DNA of 37,383 bases. Origin: Frankiales bacterium (GTDB taxonomy: Bacteria; Actinomycetota; Actinomycetes; Mycobacteriales; SCTD01). The notes beneath the pieces are model-generated. The model saw only the letters and a list, made by a program, of their open reading frames with translations, did no database searches and was not told the origin of the DNA. The translations under genes were made by a program, and so were the position numbers. The stretch spans positions 1 through 37,383 of the forward strand of contig JAODNA010000130.1 of NCBI GenBank assembly GCA_025465135.1, given 5' to 3'. Positions 26,339-34,009 of the stretch are shown here, in pieces (the first letter of the stretch is position 1; each line of letters starts with the position of its first letter).

Positions 26339-26773
26339 ATGACCGACTGGGACCCGAACAGCTTCACGGCACTGGGGTTCTTCCCCGCCGACCACGCCGC
26401 CGCGGAGTCAGGAAAGGTCTACGCCAGCGGCGCCTACTGGGGCACGCTGCACTTCCCGGAGTTCCCGGCCGTGCTTCCCTCGATGGCGCTGGTGGCCGTC
26501 GTACAGCAGCCGTTCTCCGCGGCGCACGCCGACCACGAGTTCGCGATCGGGCTCGAGAACCCCGATGGCCATGCGCAGTCCCTCGACATCCGGGGCTCGT
26601 TCCGCGCCGCGCCGGGCCTGGAGAGCAGGTACGGCGAGCCCAACGTCATCCCGATCATCGTGCCGGTCCACGGGCTGCCGTTCGACGGGCCGGGCGACTT
26701 CGCGTTCGTGTTGCGCGTCGACGGCACCGAGCTCGCCCGCTATCCCATCCGCGTGATCGCCGCGGCGGCCTGA
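26339..26773 (+). CDS. Conserved hypothetical protein (DUF6941-like)
   Basis: 144 residues from ATG 26339, with GGAG about seven bases upstream. The region FFPADHAAAESGKVYASGAYW followed by ALVAVVQQPF, then HEFAIGLENPDG, resembles a group that I believe is catalogued as DUF6941; that assignment is from memory and moderate. There is no signal or membrane segment. Alternating beta strands suggest a compact beta-sandwich. It probably shares a transcript with the DUF1653 gene. Its end lies 9 bp from the end of the convergent XRE gene. Confidence 0.7.
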   Translation: MTDWDPNSFTALGFFPADHAAAESGKVYASGAYWGTLHFPEFPAVLPSMALVAVVQQPFSAAHADHEFAIGLENPDGHAQSLDIRGSFRAAPGLESRYGEPNVIPIIVPVHGLPFDGPGDFAFVLRVDGTELARYPIRVIAAAA

Positions 26774-26782
26774 TCGCGGCTG

Positions 26783-27535
26783 CTAGGCGTCCTGCGCTGC
26801 CAGCAGGAACTCCGCGGGCTCGCGGTAGGCCGGACTGGCGCTCAGGTCGCTGCCACGGACGATCGTGCGGTGCGTGGTGCGGGCTTCCGCGATCACGTCG
26901 GCCGGAAAGGCATGCTCGTCGTAGGTGCACAGGAAGGTCGCCGGGAACGAGGCCAGCGCGAGGTTGACCAGCGACTCGTAGCGGGTCCAGACCTCGATCT
27001 CGGCCTCGGTGTGGCCGGACCACCCGGCCTCCGCCAGGACGCGGATCCAGCCGCCGCCGCGCGCGCAGACCTGCGACACGTAGTCGCGGTAGCGGTCGAG
27101 CGCAGCACGCGGCGACCGGTAGCCCTCGGTCCAGTCGGCGAACTCGACGAGGTCGGCACGCTCGCCGAGCGCGTCACGGACCAGCTCGGTCTTGGCCGGT
27201 GACGTGACGACGAGCACGCACTGCGACTGGTCGACGCCCTCGACGACGAAGGGGACCGCCCCGGCGAGGAACTCCTCCTCCGATCCGTACGTGAGGACCC
27301 GGTGCTCGAGCAGCTGGGGTGGGCTGCCCACGCTCCCGATCAGGTAGTCGACGCCCACGCCCAACGCGGTGGCCAGGGCCGCCAGGCTGCTCAGGCGCAC
27401 GTCGGTACGCCGGCCGGACTCGATCTGCGCGATGGCGGACCAGCTCACGCCCGAGTGGAACGCGAGCGCCTCGCGACTCCACCCGAGGCGCGCCCGAGCC
27501 GCTTTCAGGGCCTCTGCGATGCGGGGCGTCGCCAC
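26783..27535 (-). CDS. XRE-family transcriptional regulator with MEDS sensory domain
   Basis: 250 residues. Residues about 6-66 are a helix-turn-helix of the XRE/Cro type (LGWSREALAFHSGVSWSAIAQIESG). Residues about 75-245 match the MEDS domain, named from DcmR of methylotrophs and methanogens: EEEFLAGAVPFVVEGVDQSQCVLVV, GWIRVLAEAGW, LASFPATFLCTYDEHAFPADVI. The MEDS ligand is unknown in most cases. The start is GTG 27535. It faces away from the PAS-LuxR gene across 124 bp that contain a 27-bp palindrome, the obvious candidate for its operator and self-control. Confidence 0.9.
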   Translation of the reverse strand: MATPRIAEALKAARARLGWSREALAFHSGVSWSAIAQIESGRRTDVRLSSLAALATALGVGVDYLIGSVGSPPQLLEHRVLTYGSEEEFLAGAVPFVVEGVDQSQCVLVVTSPAKTELVRDALGERADLVEFADWTEGYRSPRAALDRYRDYVSQVCARGGGWIRVLAEAGWSGHTEAEIEVWTRYESLVNLALASFPATFLCTYDEHAFPADVIAEARTTHRTIVRGSDLSASPAYREPAEFLLAAQDA

Positions 27536-27582
27536 GTGACCACTGTATGCACGCGTGCAGACGCCTGCCTAGTCCTGTGAGT

Positions 27583-27609
27583 CTGTCAATTGACGGCGTC
27601 ATTTGACAG
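27583..27609. promoter_or_regulatory. 27-bp operator-like palindrome between divergent regulators
   Basis: The arms CTGTCAATTGACG (27583-27595) and CGTCATTTGACAG (27597-27609) are complementary at 12 of 13 positions around one central base. A TTGACA hexamer is found on each strand within the arms (27603-27608 plus, 27589-27584 minus), both pointing outward. It is an A+T-rich island in high-GC DNA. Binding by the XRE-MEDS protein, by the LuxR protein, or both is inferred from position. Confidence 0.7.
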
Positions 27610-27631
27610 CAGGCGAGGGAAAGTGCACGAT
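27603..27631 (+). promoter_or_regulatory. Promoter of the PAS-LuxR gene
   Basis: Perfect -35 TTGACA (27603-27608), 17 bp, then CACGAT (27626-27631), which keeps the key A at position 2 and T at position 6. A start near 27638 would leave about 22 bases of leader with GGAG before the ATG at 27660. The -35 lies inside the palindrome, so a bound regulator would block or alter it. Confidence 0.55.
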
Positions 27632-27659
27632 CTGATGCCGGCTCGAGGGACCGGAGACC

Positions 27660-28334
27660 ATGACAAACCCTGAGCAGTACGACGAATCGCAGCTCGACGT
27701 CAGCCAGCAGGTGCTGTGCGTCGTCGACCACCACGGGCGGCTGTCCGACATCGGAGCGGGCGGCCACGAGCTGCTCGGCTGGGGGCCGGCCATCCGTGGC
27801 ACCCCCGTGCAGGACCTCGTGGACCCGCGCGACGCGCCGCGGCTGATGACGGCGCTCACCCACAGCGGAGCAGATCGGCGTACCGCGATCCTCGACCTGC
27901 GGGTGCGCGGGCGCTCCGGCGCGTGGATCCGGGTGCGCTGCCAGGTCAGCCCGTTCCACGACAGCGAGCCGCCGCGCTACGCGATGGCCATCCGGCTGTC
28001 GCCGACGGATGCCGAGCCGGCGCGGGAACGGGCCTCGCGCTTCGAGGGGCACCTGTGGCGGATCGCCCTGGAGGTACAGGCAGCCCGCATCGGTGACCGG
28101 TCCAGCCTCCGGGAGGCGTGGTGGGCGGATCCAGCCGTGGCCGAGCTGAGCGAACGGCAGGCCGACATCCTGCGGCGCCTGGTGCAAGGCGAACGAGTCC
28201 CGGCCATCGCCGCGGAGCTGTCGGTCACGGAGAGCACGGTGCGCAACCACCTCTCCGGCATCTACCAGAAGTTCGGCGTGCACTCGCAGTCCGCACTGAT
28301 GTCGCGACTCATGCGCGGAGATGCGGACCACTAG
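27660..28334 (+). CDS. PAS-domain LuxR-type transcriptional regulator
   Basis: 224 residues. Residues about 15-120 read as a PAS sensor (VLCVVDHHGRLSDIGAGGHELLGW, then GRSGAWIRVRCQVSPF). Residues about 155-220 are a LuxR/NarL DNA-binding domain: LSERQADILRRLVQGERVP, IAAELSVTESTVRNHLSGIY, QKFGVHSQSALMSRL. The DNA-recognition helix is intact. There is no receiver domain, so the signal is probably sensed directly by PAS. GGAG precedes the ATG. It may control the neighbouring EAL gene (125 bp downstream) as well as itself; that is inference. Confidence 0.9.
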   Translation: MTNPEQYDESQLDVSQQVLCVVDHHGRLSDIGAGGHELLGWGPAIRGTPVQDLVDPRDAPRLMTALTHSGADRRTAILDLRVRGRSGAWIRVRCQVSPFHDSEPPRYAMAIRLSPTDAEPARERASRFEGHLWRIALEVQAARIGDRSSLREAWWADPAVAELSERQADILRRLVQGERVPAIAAELSVTESTVRNHLSGIYQKFGVHSQSALMSRLMRGDADH

Positions 28335-28345
28335 GCGAACGCCTA
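28332..28345. repeat. Short dyad at the end of the PAS-LuxR gene
   Basis: TAGGCG-AA-CGCCTA overlaps the TAG stop and is followed by AGG, giving a CCTAAGG core. As RNA it would form only a 5-bp stem, too weak for a good terminator. It may be an operator or a degenerate relative of the CTAA-centred elements elsewhere in the window. The rest of the 125-bp leader to 28460 has several small GC-rich dyads but no recognised riboswitch. Confidence 0.3.
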
Positions 28346-28459
28346 AGGATTCCAACCCCAGGTCCATAGCCATCGCCGGCGCCAACGGCGACAGTCGGAC
28401 GTGGACCGGAAAGCCCGGCTCTCACTCGCGAGCGTGCCGGCGGCATCGGAGGCCACCCC

Positions 28460-29962
28460 GTGAGGGCACCCGAGCCGAGCCGCTCGATCCCGGCAGCGCG
28501 AGAGCCCGAGCCCAAGCGGCCCGGGCTGTGGTCGCCAGATCAGACCGCCGCGCTCGCCGCGGCAGCGTCCGTCGCCTCCGCCGCGGCATCCGAGGTCGCC
28601 GCCGATGCGGCCGCCACCGTGACCGCGGCGGTCGATGTCGCGGCGAAGGCGGCAGCCATCGCCGCGGCCAAGGCCCGTGACGTCGCGGCCGAAGCCGTGT
28701 CCGTGGCAGCCGAGGCAGCACACGACGGCACCGCCCCCGAGAGCCGGCGCGACTCCCCCACCGGCACCGCGCACACCGCAGAAGCCGGCGTTGCGGCGGC
28801 GAGGGTTGCGCAGGCCGTCGCGTCGGTGGCCGAGGCTGCCGCCACTGCTGCGGTCGACGCCGCCGCGCTGATCGGCGACCAGCTGGCCCACGACGTCGCC
28901 GCGATCGCCGCCGCCGTCGCTGCAGCCAGTGGCCAGCAGACGACGCCTGAGCTGGTGCACCGCCCGCTTGCGAGACGCCCTGACGGGGACGCGCGCCTCG
29001 CCGGTCAGCTGAGCACAGCGATCAGCGACGACCAGCTGCGCCTTCACTACCAGCCGATTCTCTCCGTCGCCACCGGCCGCCCGGTCGGCGTCGAGGCGCT
29101 GCTCAGGTGGCAGCACCCCGACCGCGGCCTGCTTCCCGCTCAGGAGTTCATCCACGTCGCGGAGCGCGACGAGCTCATCCTCAGACTCGGCGAGCTCGTG
29201 CTGCACGAAGCGTGCTCCGCCGCCGTCAGGGTCGGTGGCCGAGCGGGAAGCGCGTTGACGGTCGCCGTGAACCTGTCCGCCCGCCAGCTCTCGGACGGCT
29301 CGATCGTCGAGACCGTGGGCAGGGCCTTGGGCATGTCCGGCTGCAGTGCGAACCGCCTTGTCTTCGAGCTCACCGAGACAGCCCCGGTGACGGACATGCG
29401 TGTCGCGGTGCGCTCCCTGCGCGGGCTGAAGGAGCTCGGTGTCGGCCTCGCCATCGACGACTTCGGCACGGGTTACTCCACGCTGCAGTACCTGATGGAG
29501 CTCCCGGTCGACCTGTTGAAGATCGACCGGGCCTTCATCGCGGCGCTCGGGAGTCCTCATGGCGGCTCGCTGGTCGAGTCGGTCGTGTCCCTGGCTCACA
29601 ACGTCAACGTGCAGTGCGTCGCGGAGGGGGTCGAGACGGCCGCGCAGCTCGCGGCTCTCGAGCAGCTGGGCTGCGACTTCGTCCAGGGCTACTTCTTCAG
29701 CCCTCCCGTCGATGAGCCCACCCTCACGGCATGGCTCGACGCGCGACCGAGCCGTCATGCCTTGCCCTTCAGCCCTGAGACCGCACGCATTCTTCGCATG
29801 TGCCAGCTCGGATCGAGCTTCCAGACGGTGGCGGCGGCGCTGAACAGCGAGGGCAGCAGAACTTCCCGTGACCGCCGATGGTCTGCCGAGAGCGTCGCGT
29901 GGGTGGTCGCGTCCGCCCAGCGCGCGGCGGACGTTCCGCGACGTCTGCCACCACGAGGCTGA
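28460..29962 (+). CDS. EAL-domain c-di-GMP phosphodiesterase with Ala-rich coiled coil and recombinase-like C-terminal tail
   Basis: 500 residues from GTG 28460, eight bases after GGAGG. Residues about 28-158 are roughly half alanine with charged residues at regular steps, and are probably long helices or a coiled coil; no signal peptide or classical transmembrane helix is clear. Residues about 180-435 are a full EAL domain: E212 in VEALLRW, NLSARQL, ELTET, IDDFGTGYSTL, LKIDRAF, AEGVET and QGYFFS. All catalytic residues are present, so c-di-GMP hydrolysis is expected. Residues about 445-490 (LGSSFQTVAAALNSEGSRTS, then RRWSAESVAWVV) resemble the recombinase region of large serine recombinases and may be a helix-turn-helix-like add-on. 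No GGDEF is present. A perfect 30-bp palindrome follows the stop. Confidence 0.9.
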   Translation: MRAPEPSRSIPAAREPEPKRPGLWSPDQTAALAAAASVASAAASEVAADAAATVTAAVDVAAKAAAIAAAKARDVAAEAVSVAAEAAHDGTAPESRRDSPTGTAHTAEAGVAAARVAQAVASVAEAAATAAVDAAALIGDQLAHDVAAIAAAVAAASGQQTTPELVHRPLARRPDGDARLAGQLSTAISDDQLRLHYQPILSVATGRPVGVEALLRWQHPDRGLLPAQEFIHVAERDELILRLGELVLHEACSAAVRVGGRAGSALTVAVNLSARQLSDGSIVETVGRALGMSGCSANRLVFELTETAPVTDMRVAVRSLRGLKELGVGLAIDDFGTGYSTLQYLMELPVDLLKIDRAFIAALGSPHGGSLVESVVSLAHNVNVQCVAEGVETAAQLAALEQLGCDFVQGYFFSPPVDEPTLTAWLDARPSRHALPFSPETARILRMCQLGSSFQTVAAALNSEGSRTSRDRRWSAESVAWVVASAQRAADVPRRLPPRG

Positions 29963-29968
29963 ACGGCA

Positions 29969-29998
29969 CCCGACCCGTGGACGCGTCCACGGGTCGGG
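29969..29998 (+). terminator. Perfect 30-bp palindrome, terminator-like
   Basis: Each half is 15 bases (CCCGACCCGTGGACG and its exact complement), beginning 6 bases after the EAL stop. As RNA it folds into a very stable hairpin. There is no U-run. It lies 26 bp before the DNA ligase ATG and would insulate the two genes. Confidence 0.75.
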
Positions 29999-30023
29999 GC
30001 GGCTCTTCCCCGATGATGTGCGC

Positions 30024-31082
30024 ATGCGCTTGCCCGTGATGCCCCCTGTGAAGCCGATGCTCGCCAAGTCGGTGCCCGACGTGCCCGAGGGGCCCGGCTT
30101 CCTCTACGAGCCGAAGTGGGACGGCTTCCGCTGCGTCGTCTTCCGCGACGGCGACGAGGTCGAGCTCGGCAGCCGCAACGAGAAGCCGCTGACGCGCTAC
30201 TTCCCGGAGGTCGTGGAGGCGGTCAAGGCGCAGCTGCCCAAGCGCTGCGTCGTCGACGGCGAGATCGTCATCGCGGCGGGCAAGGGCCTCGACTTCGAGG
30301 CGCTGCTGCAGCGGATCCACCCTGCTGCGTCGCGGGTGAAGATGCTCGCGGAGACGACGCCCGCGTCCTTCGTTGCCTTCGACCTGCTCGCGCTCGGCGA
30401 CGAGTCGCTCATGGACCAGCCGCAGTCGGTACGACGGGAGCAGCTCGAACAGGCCCTGGCGAAGGCGAGCCCCCCGGTGCACCTCACGCCGGCCACGACG
30501 GAGGCCTCTCTCGCGCGCGACTGGTTCACGTTGTTCGAGGGCGCCGGCCTCGACGGCGTGGTCGCCAAACCGCTCGATCTGCCCTACTCCCCCGACAAGC
30601 GCGTCATGCTGAAGATCAAGCACGCCCGCACCGCGGACTGCGTCGTCGGCGGCTACCGGCTGCACAAGAGCGGTCCCATCGTCGGGTCCCTGGTGCTCGG
30701 GCTGTACGACGGCGACGGCGCTCTCCAGCACGTCGGGGTGTCGGCGTCGTTCCCGATGGCGCGTCGGGCCGCGCTGATCGAGGAGCTGGCGCCGTACCTG
30801 CTCGTCGACGGCGATGATCACCCCTGGCTCGGCGAGGCGATGTCGGAGCGCGCACCGACCTCGTCGGCCGGATCGCGGTGGAACCAGGGCAAGGACATGA
30901 GCTTCGTGCCGTTGCGCCCCGAGCTCGTCGTCGAGGTCGCCTACGACCACATGGAGGGTGCGCGCTTCCGGCACACCGCGCAGTTCCGCCACTTCCGGCC
31001 CGACCGCGACGCGCAGTCGTGCACCTACGCCCAGCTCGAGCGTCCGGTCCGCTTCGACCTCGGCACCGTCCTCGGCGCCTGA
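30024..31082 (+). CDS. ligC: ATP-dependent DNA ligase (LigC type)
   Basis: Seals nicks in DNA through a covalent ligase-AMP intermediate. ATG 30024 gives 352 residues, the short LigC form with adenylation and OB-fold domains only. The nucleophile is K31 in YEPKWDGFR. Other motifs are SRNEKPLTRYFPEV (motif Ia/II region), FVAFDLLAL (III), LDGVVAK (IV) and LKIKH (V). The OB-fold part ends ARFRHTAQFRHFRPDR. In mycobacteria LigC works in repair, apart from the main NAD-dependent ligase and the multi-domain LigD. No ku or polymerase gene is adjacent here. GATGAT six bases before the ATG could be a -10 for a leaderless transcript (weak). Confidence 0.93.
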   Translation: MRLPVMPPVKPMLAKSVPDVPEGPGFLYEPKWDGFRCVVFRDGDEVELGSRNEKPLTRYFPEVVEAVKAQLPKRCVVDGEIVIAAGKGLDFEALLQRIHPAASRVKMLAETTPASFVAFDLLALGDESLMDQPQSVRREQLEQALAKASPPVHLTPATTEASLARDWFTLFEGAGLDGVVAKPLDLPYSPDKRVMLKIKHARTADCVVGGYRLHKSGPIVGSLVLGLYDGDGALQHVGVSASFPMARRAALIEELAPYLLVDGDDHPWLGEAMSERAPTSSAGSRWNQGKDMSFVPLRPELVVEVAYDHMEGARFRHTAQFRHFRPDRDAQSCTYAQLERPVRFDLGTVLGA

Positions 31083-31356
31083 CGGGCACTGCTCCCGCTC
31101 CGCCCTGACCTCGCGGCAGCTCACCCAGGAGCACCCGCGATCTGGGCCGAGACCGGCGGCACGCGATCGAGTCGCTTGGCGAGCGCGATGTCCGAACGCG
31201 GCATGCTCGAACCTGTCCGGCATGGCAATCCAATAACCCTTGATCCACAACGAAACTCCGTCATCCACAGATGCCGAAACGAGGCTTGACCGCGGGTGCG
31301 GACTCCGGGCCCAACCGGTTCGACTTCTGCGCGGCTTTCCGGTGAAGTAGTCGCTC
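31083..31356. other. Gene-free gap with two DnaA-box-like 9-mers
   Basis: No supported gene in 274 bp. An A+T-richer patch at about 31225-31285 contains TGATCCACA (31241-31249) and TCATCCACA (31261-31269), each one base from the DnaA box TTATCCACA. They are in the same orientation, starting exactly 20 bp apart. There is no replication gene nearby, so an origin is unlikely; chance or DnaA titration/regulation remain open. The ABC-F promoter should lie in the right end, but I cannot place it. Confidence 0.35.
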
Positions 31357-32958
31357 GTGTCCGCCACCGTCGTCGCGTCGTCCGTCACCGTCGTACGCGG
31401 ACCCTCGCTCGTCCTCAGCGACGTCAGCGTCACCGTCTCGCCGGGATCCCGCATCGGCGTCGTCGGCCCGAACGGCGTCGGGAAGTCGACGCTCCTCGCG
31501 ACGCTTGCCGGCGAGCTGACCCCCGACACCGGCTCGGTGAGCCGCGCGCCGCGCAATGCCAGCGTCGGCCTCCTCCCCCAGGAACCCGACAGGCACCCCG
31601 GCGAGACCCTCATGCAGCTCCTCGCTCGGCGCACAGGTGTCGCCCGGGCTCAGCGACAGCTGGACGCGGCGACGGAGGCCCTCACCCAGGGGGACGACGC
31701 CCACTACAGCGATGCGCTCGAGCACTGGCTCGATCTCGGCGGAGCCGACCTCGATGCGCGGGCCGAGCAGGTCACGCAGGACCTCGGACTCGCCGTCGAC
31801 CTGCACACCCAGACGACCACGCTCTCCGGAGGCCAGGCCGCTCGCGCCTCGCTCGCGAGCATCCTGCTGAGCCGGTACGACGTGTTCCTGCTCGACGAGC
31901 CCACCAACGACCTGGACTTCGCCGGACTGGAGCGCCTCGAGTCGTTCGTCCTGGGGCTGCAGGCCGGCCTGGTGGTGGTGTCGCACGACCGCGAGTTCCT
32001 GGCCCGCACGATCACCTCGGTGCTCGACATCGACGGGCCCCTGCGCACGGCAACGCTCTACAACGGCGGGTACGACGCCTACCTCGAGGAGCGGGCGCTG
32101 CGCAAGAGCCACCAGCGCGAGGCGTACGAGGACTTCGAGGACAAGCGCTCGGGCCTGGTGCAGCAGGCCCAGCGGCAGCGTGAGCAGTCGGTGCGTGGCG
32201 CCCTGCGGGCCAAGCGCAAGCCGCCGGACAACGACCGGGCTGCGAAGGGCGCGCGCATCGAGGCGGCGACGCACGCAGCGTCGCGCGTCAAGACGATCGA
32301 GTCGCAGATCACCCGCCTGGAGCAGGTGGAGGAGCCGCGCAAGGAGTGGCAGCTGCAGATGTCGATCGCGGCCGCACCGCGATCGGGAGATGTCGTGGCG
32401 GTGCTCCAGCAGGCCGTCGTACGACGAGGCGACTTCGTCCTCGGCCCCCTCGATGTGCAGGTGGCCTACGGCGATCGCGTCGCGATCGTCGGCCCCAACG
32501 GCTCGGGGAAGACGACGCTGCTGCAGGCGCTGCTCGGGCGGATCCCCCTCGAGTCGGGCCGGCAGTCCCTCGGCAGCGGCGTGCGGCTCGGTGAGGTCGA
32601 CCAGGCCCGCTCACGCTTCCGCGGAAGCGCCTCCGTCGTCGAGGTGGTGGAAGAGGTCACCGCGTGGCCGGCCGCGGAGGTCCGGACGCTGCTCGCGAAG
32701 TACGGCCTCAAGGCCGACCACACCGCCCGTCCCGCCGAGTCGCTGTCGCCGGGTGAGCGGACCCGCGCCTCGCTGGCGCTGCTGCAGGCGGTCGGCGTGA
32801 ACTGCCTCGTCCTCGACGAGCCGACCAACCACCTCGACCTCCCGGCGATCGAGCAGCTCGAGTGGGCGCTGGACGACTACGCGGGGACGCTGCTGCTCGT
32901 GACGCACGACCGCCGGCTTCTCGACGCCGTGCACGTCACGGAGACAGTGCGGCTGTAG
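31357..32958 (+). CDS. ABC-F family ATP-binding protein (ribosome-acting)
   Basis: Cytosolic protein of 533 residues with two ABC ATPase domains and no membrane part. Walker A sites are GPNGVGKST (37-45) and GPNGSGKTT (379-387). Signature motifs are LSGGQ and LSPGER. Walker B/D-loop sites are LDEPTND (179-185) and LDEPTNH (486-492). The domains are joined by a charged helical linker (about 235-330), the P-site tRNA interaction motif region. ABC-F proteins act on the ribosome, as translation factors or as antibiotic-resistance protectors. This one has the look of the vmlR/Msr-like or Uup-like groups, but cannot be placed more exactly. The GTG start has no obvious ribosome site. Confidence 0.92.
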   Translation: MSATVVASSVTVVRGPSLVLSDVSVTVSPGSRIGVVGPNGVGKSTLLATLAGELTPDTGSVSRAPRNASVGLLPQEPDRHPGETLMQLLARRTGVARAQRQLDAATEALTQGDDAHYSDALEHWLDLGGADLDARAEQVTQDLGLAVDLHTQTTTLSGGQAARASLASILLSRYDVFLLDEPTNDLDFAGLERLESFVLGLQAGLVVVSHDREFLARTITSVLDIDGPLRTATLYNGGYDAYLEERALRKSHQREAYEDFEDKRSGLVQQAQRQREQSVRGALRAKRKPPDNDRAAKGARIEAATHAASRVKTIESQITRLEQVEEPRKEWQLQMSIAAAPRSGDVVAVLQQAVVRRGDFVLGPLDVQVAYGDRVAIVGPNGSGKTTLLQALLGRIPLESGRQSLGSGVRLGEVDQARSRFRGSASVVEVVEEVTAWPAAEVRTLLAKYGLKADHTARPAESLSPGERTRASLALLQAVGVNCLVLDEPTNHLDLPAIEQLEWALDDYAGTLLLVTHDRRLLDAVHVTETVRL

Positions 32959-32983
32959 CTCGCCCGATGTGCACCCGCTGGGA

Positions 32984-33436
32984 CTAGCTGCACTTCCCGG
33001 CCTTGTTGAAGGTGCGCGTCGTCGAGCCGGCTGCGGCCGTCGTCCAGGGCGCCGTACCGACCACTGCCCGGATCGTGTACGTGTAGGTGTGGTTGCCGTT
33101 GGGCGCAGCGGCCCACGCCGTGCTCGTGTCGTTGGTCGTGACCAGGTTGCCGGCGACCAGAGGCAGGGTGATGGGGCCGGCGCCGCCGGTCCGGTCGATC
33201 GCGTAGGACACGAAGGCGCTGTCCGGGGACAGGCCCCAGGTGAGCTTGACGTCGTCAGGCCCGGACTGGGCGACACAGCTGCTCGCCAGCGTGCCGGTGG
33301 CGTTGGAGATCGATGTCCGTGCCTTGATGGTCGCCGAACCCACGGCTGTGCCGGCCCAGTTGGCCTGGGCGATCCCGGGCAGCGCGACGACGGCGGCGGT
33401 GAAGGCCGCCGCCGTCGCCAGCTGCACACGAGGCAT
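32984..33436 (-). CDS. Secreted FnIII-like protein, third gene of TasA/camelysin-like cluster
   Basis: 150 residues from ATG 33436, two bases after the stop of the preceding gene, so co-translated. The N-terminus is a signal peptide (MPRVQLATAAAFTAAVVALPG) ending in QANWAGTAVGSATI. This has the same W-x-G-SAT pattern that follows the signal in the two upstream proteins. The mature part reads like a fibronectin-III-type beta sandwich (VKLTWGLSPDSAFVSYAI, then HTYTYTIRAV), with one Cys at each end (SSCVAQ and the terminal KCS), probably joined. It is the most diverged of the three. A partner or cap of the fibre-like proteins is possible. Confidence 0.72.
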   Translation of the reverse strand: MPRVQLATAAAFTAAVVALPGIAQANWAGTAVGSATIKARTSISNATGTLASSCVAQSGPDDVKLTWGLSPDSAFVSYAIDRTGGAGPITLPLVAGNLVTTNDTSTAWAAAPNGNHTYTYTIRAVVGTAPWTTAAAGSTTRTFNKAGKCS

Positions 33437-33438
33437 GG

Positions 33439-33978
33439 TTACTGCTGGGTTCCCGAGAACGACAGGGCGACCGTGAAGGTCTTTCCCGCGCACAGCACGG
33501 GCGCGCCCGTGGACATCGTCACCAGGTTGGTGAGCGTGCCGGTTGCACTCCCGTTGTTCCCGGGCACCGTGAGCGGCGTGATTCCCGTCCAGCCACCGGG
33601 CTGCCCGACCCCTGTCTGGGCGGCAGCGAGGATCGTGATGTTGCTGGCCGGGCAGTTCACCGCGTCGCTCGAGGTGACGCTGACCGCGGTCAGTGCTGTC
33701 AGCTGCACTGCGTAGACGTTCCCGTTGGTCACCTTGTAGCCGAGGTCATCGGTCTTGCCCGGGTAGAGGTCGTTCAGCGGCGTCGTGATCGACGAGACGA
33801 CCAGGCCGTTCACCGTGGTCGCCTGGATCGTCGCGGACCCGGTTCCCGTGGCGGACCAGTAGGCGTAGGAGACACCCGTGATCAGGACGCCCGCCACGAC
33901 AGTCGCGGCGGCCAGCGTCCAACCGCGACGCCGGTTCGGCGAGCCATCGTTCTCGGTCGTACGGCGACGCAGCATCAT
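33439..33978 (-). CDS. TasA/camelysin-like secreted protein, second gene of cluster
   Basis: 179 residues starting ATGATG, with AGGACA upstream. A basic N-terminus (MMLRRRTTENDGSPNRRRG) is followed by one hydrophobic helix and SYAYWSATGTGSATIQATT. The AYW plus GxGSA pattern after the helix resembles the SipW-type signals of TasA and CalY. The mature domain shares with the upstream protein the blocks LYPGKTDD, YAVQLTALTAV, TSSDAVNCP and LCAGKTFTVALS, including two conserved Cys. It is likely an extracellular beta-sandwich that could assemble in the matrix. It lies 31 bp after the first gene and 2 bp before the third. Confidence 0.75.
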   Translation of the reverse strand: MMLRRRTTENDGSPNRRRGWTLAAATVVAGVLITGVSYAYWSATGTGSATIQATTVNGLVVSSITTPLNDLYPGKTDDLGYKVTNGNVYAVQLTALTAVSVTSSDAVNCPASNITILAAAQTGVGQPGGWTGITPLTVPGNNGSATGTLTNLVTMSTGAPVLCAGKTFTVALSFSGTQQ

Positions 33979-34009
33979 GGTGTCGTTGTCCTGTCGCGTG
34001 AAGTCGGTG

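Noticed and set aside
28346-28459. Possible c-di-GMP riboswitch in the leader of the EAL gene
   Set aside because: Several GC-rich dyads and a CCGGAAAGC segment are present, but the conserved GEMM core and tetraloop-receptor layout could not be built. A covariance-model search would decide.
31083-31356. Remnant of a minus-strand gene in the gap before the ABC-F gene
   Set aside because: Short open stretches exist, but no recognisable motif, start or ribosome site; cannot be supported.
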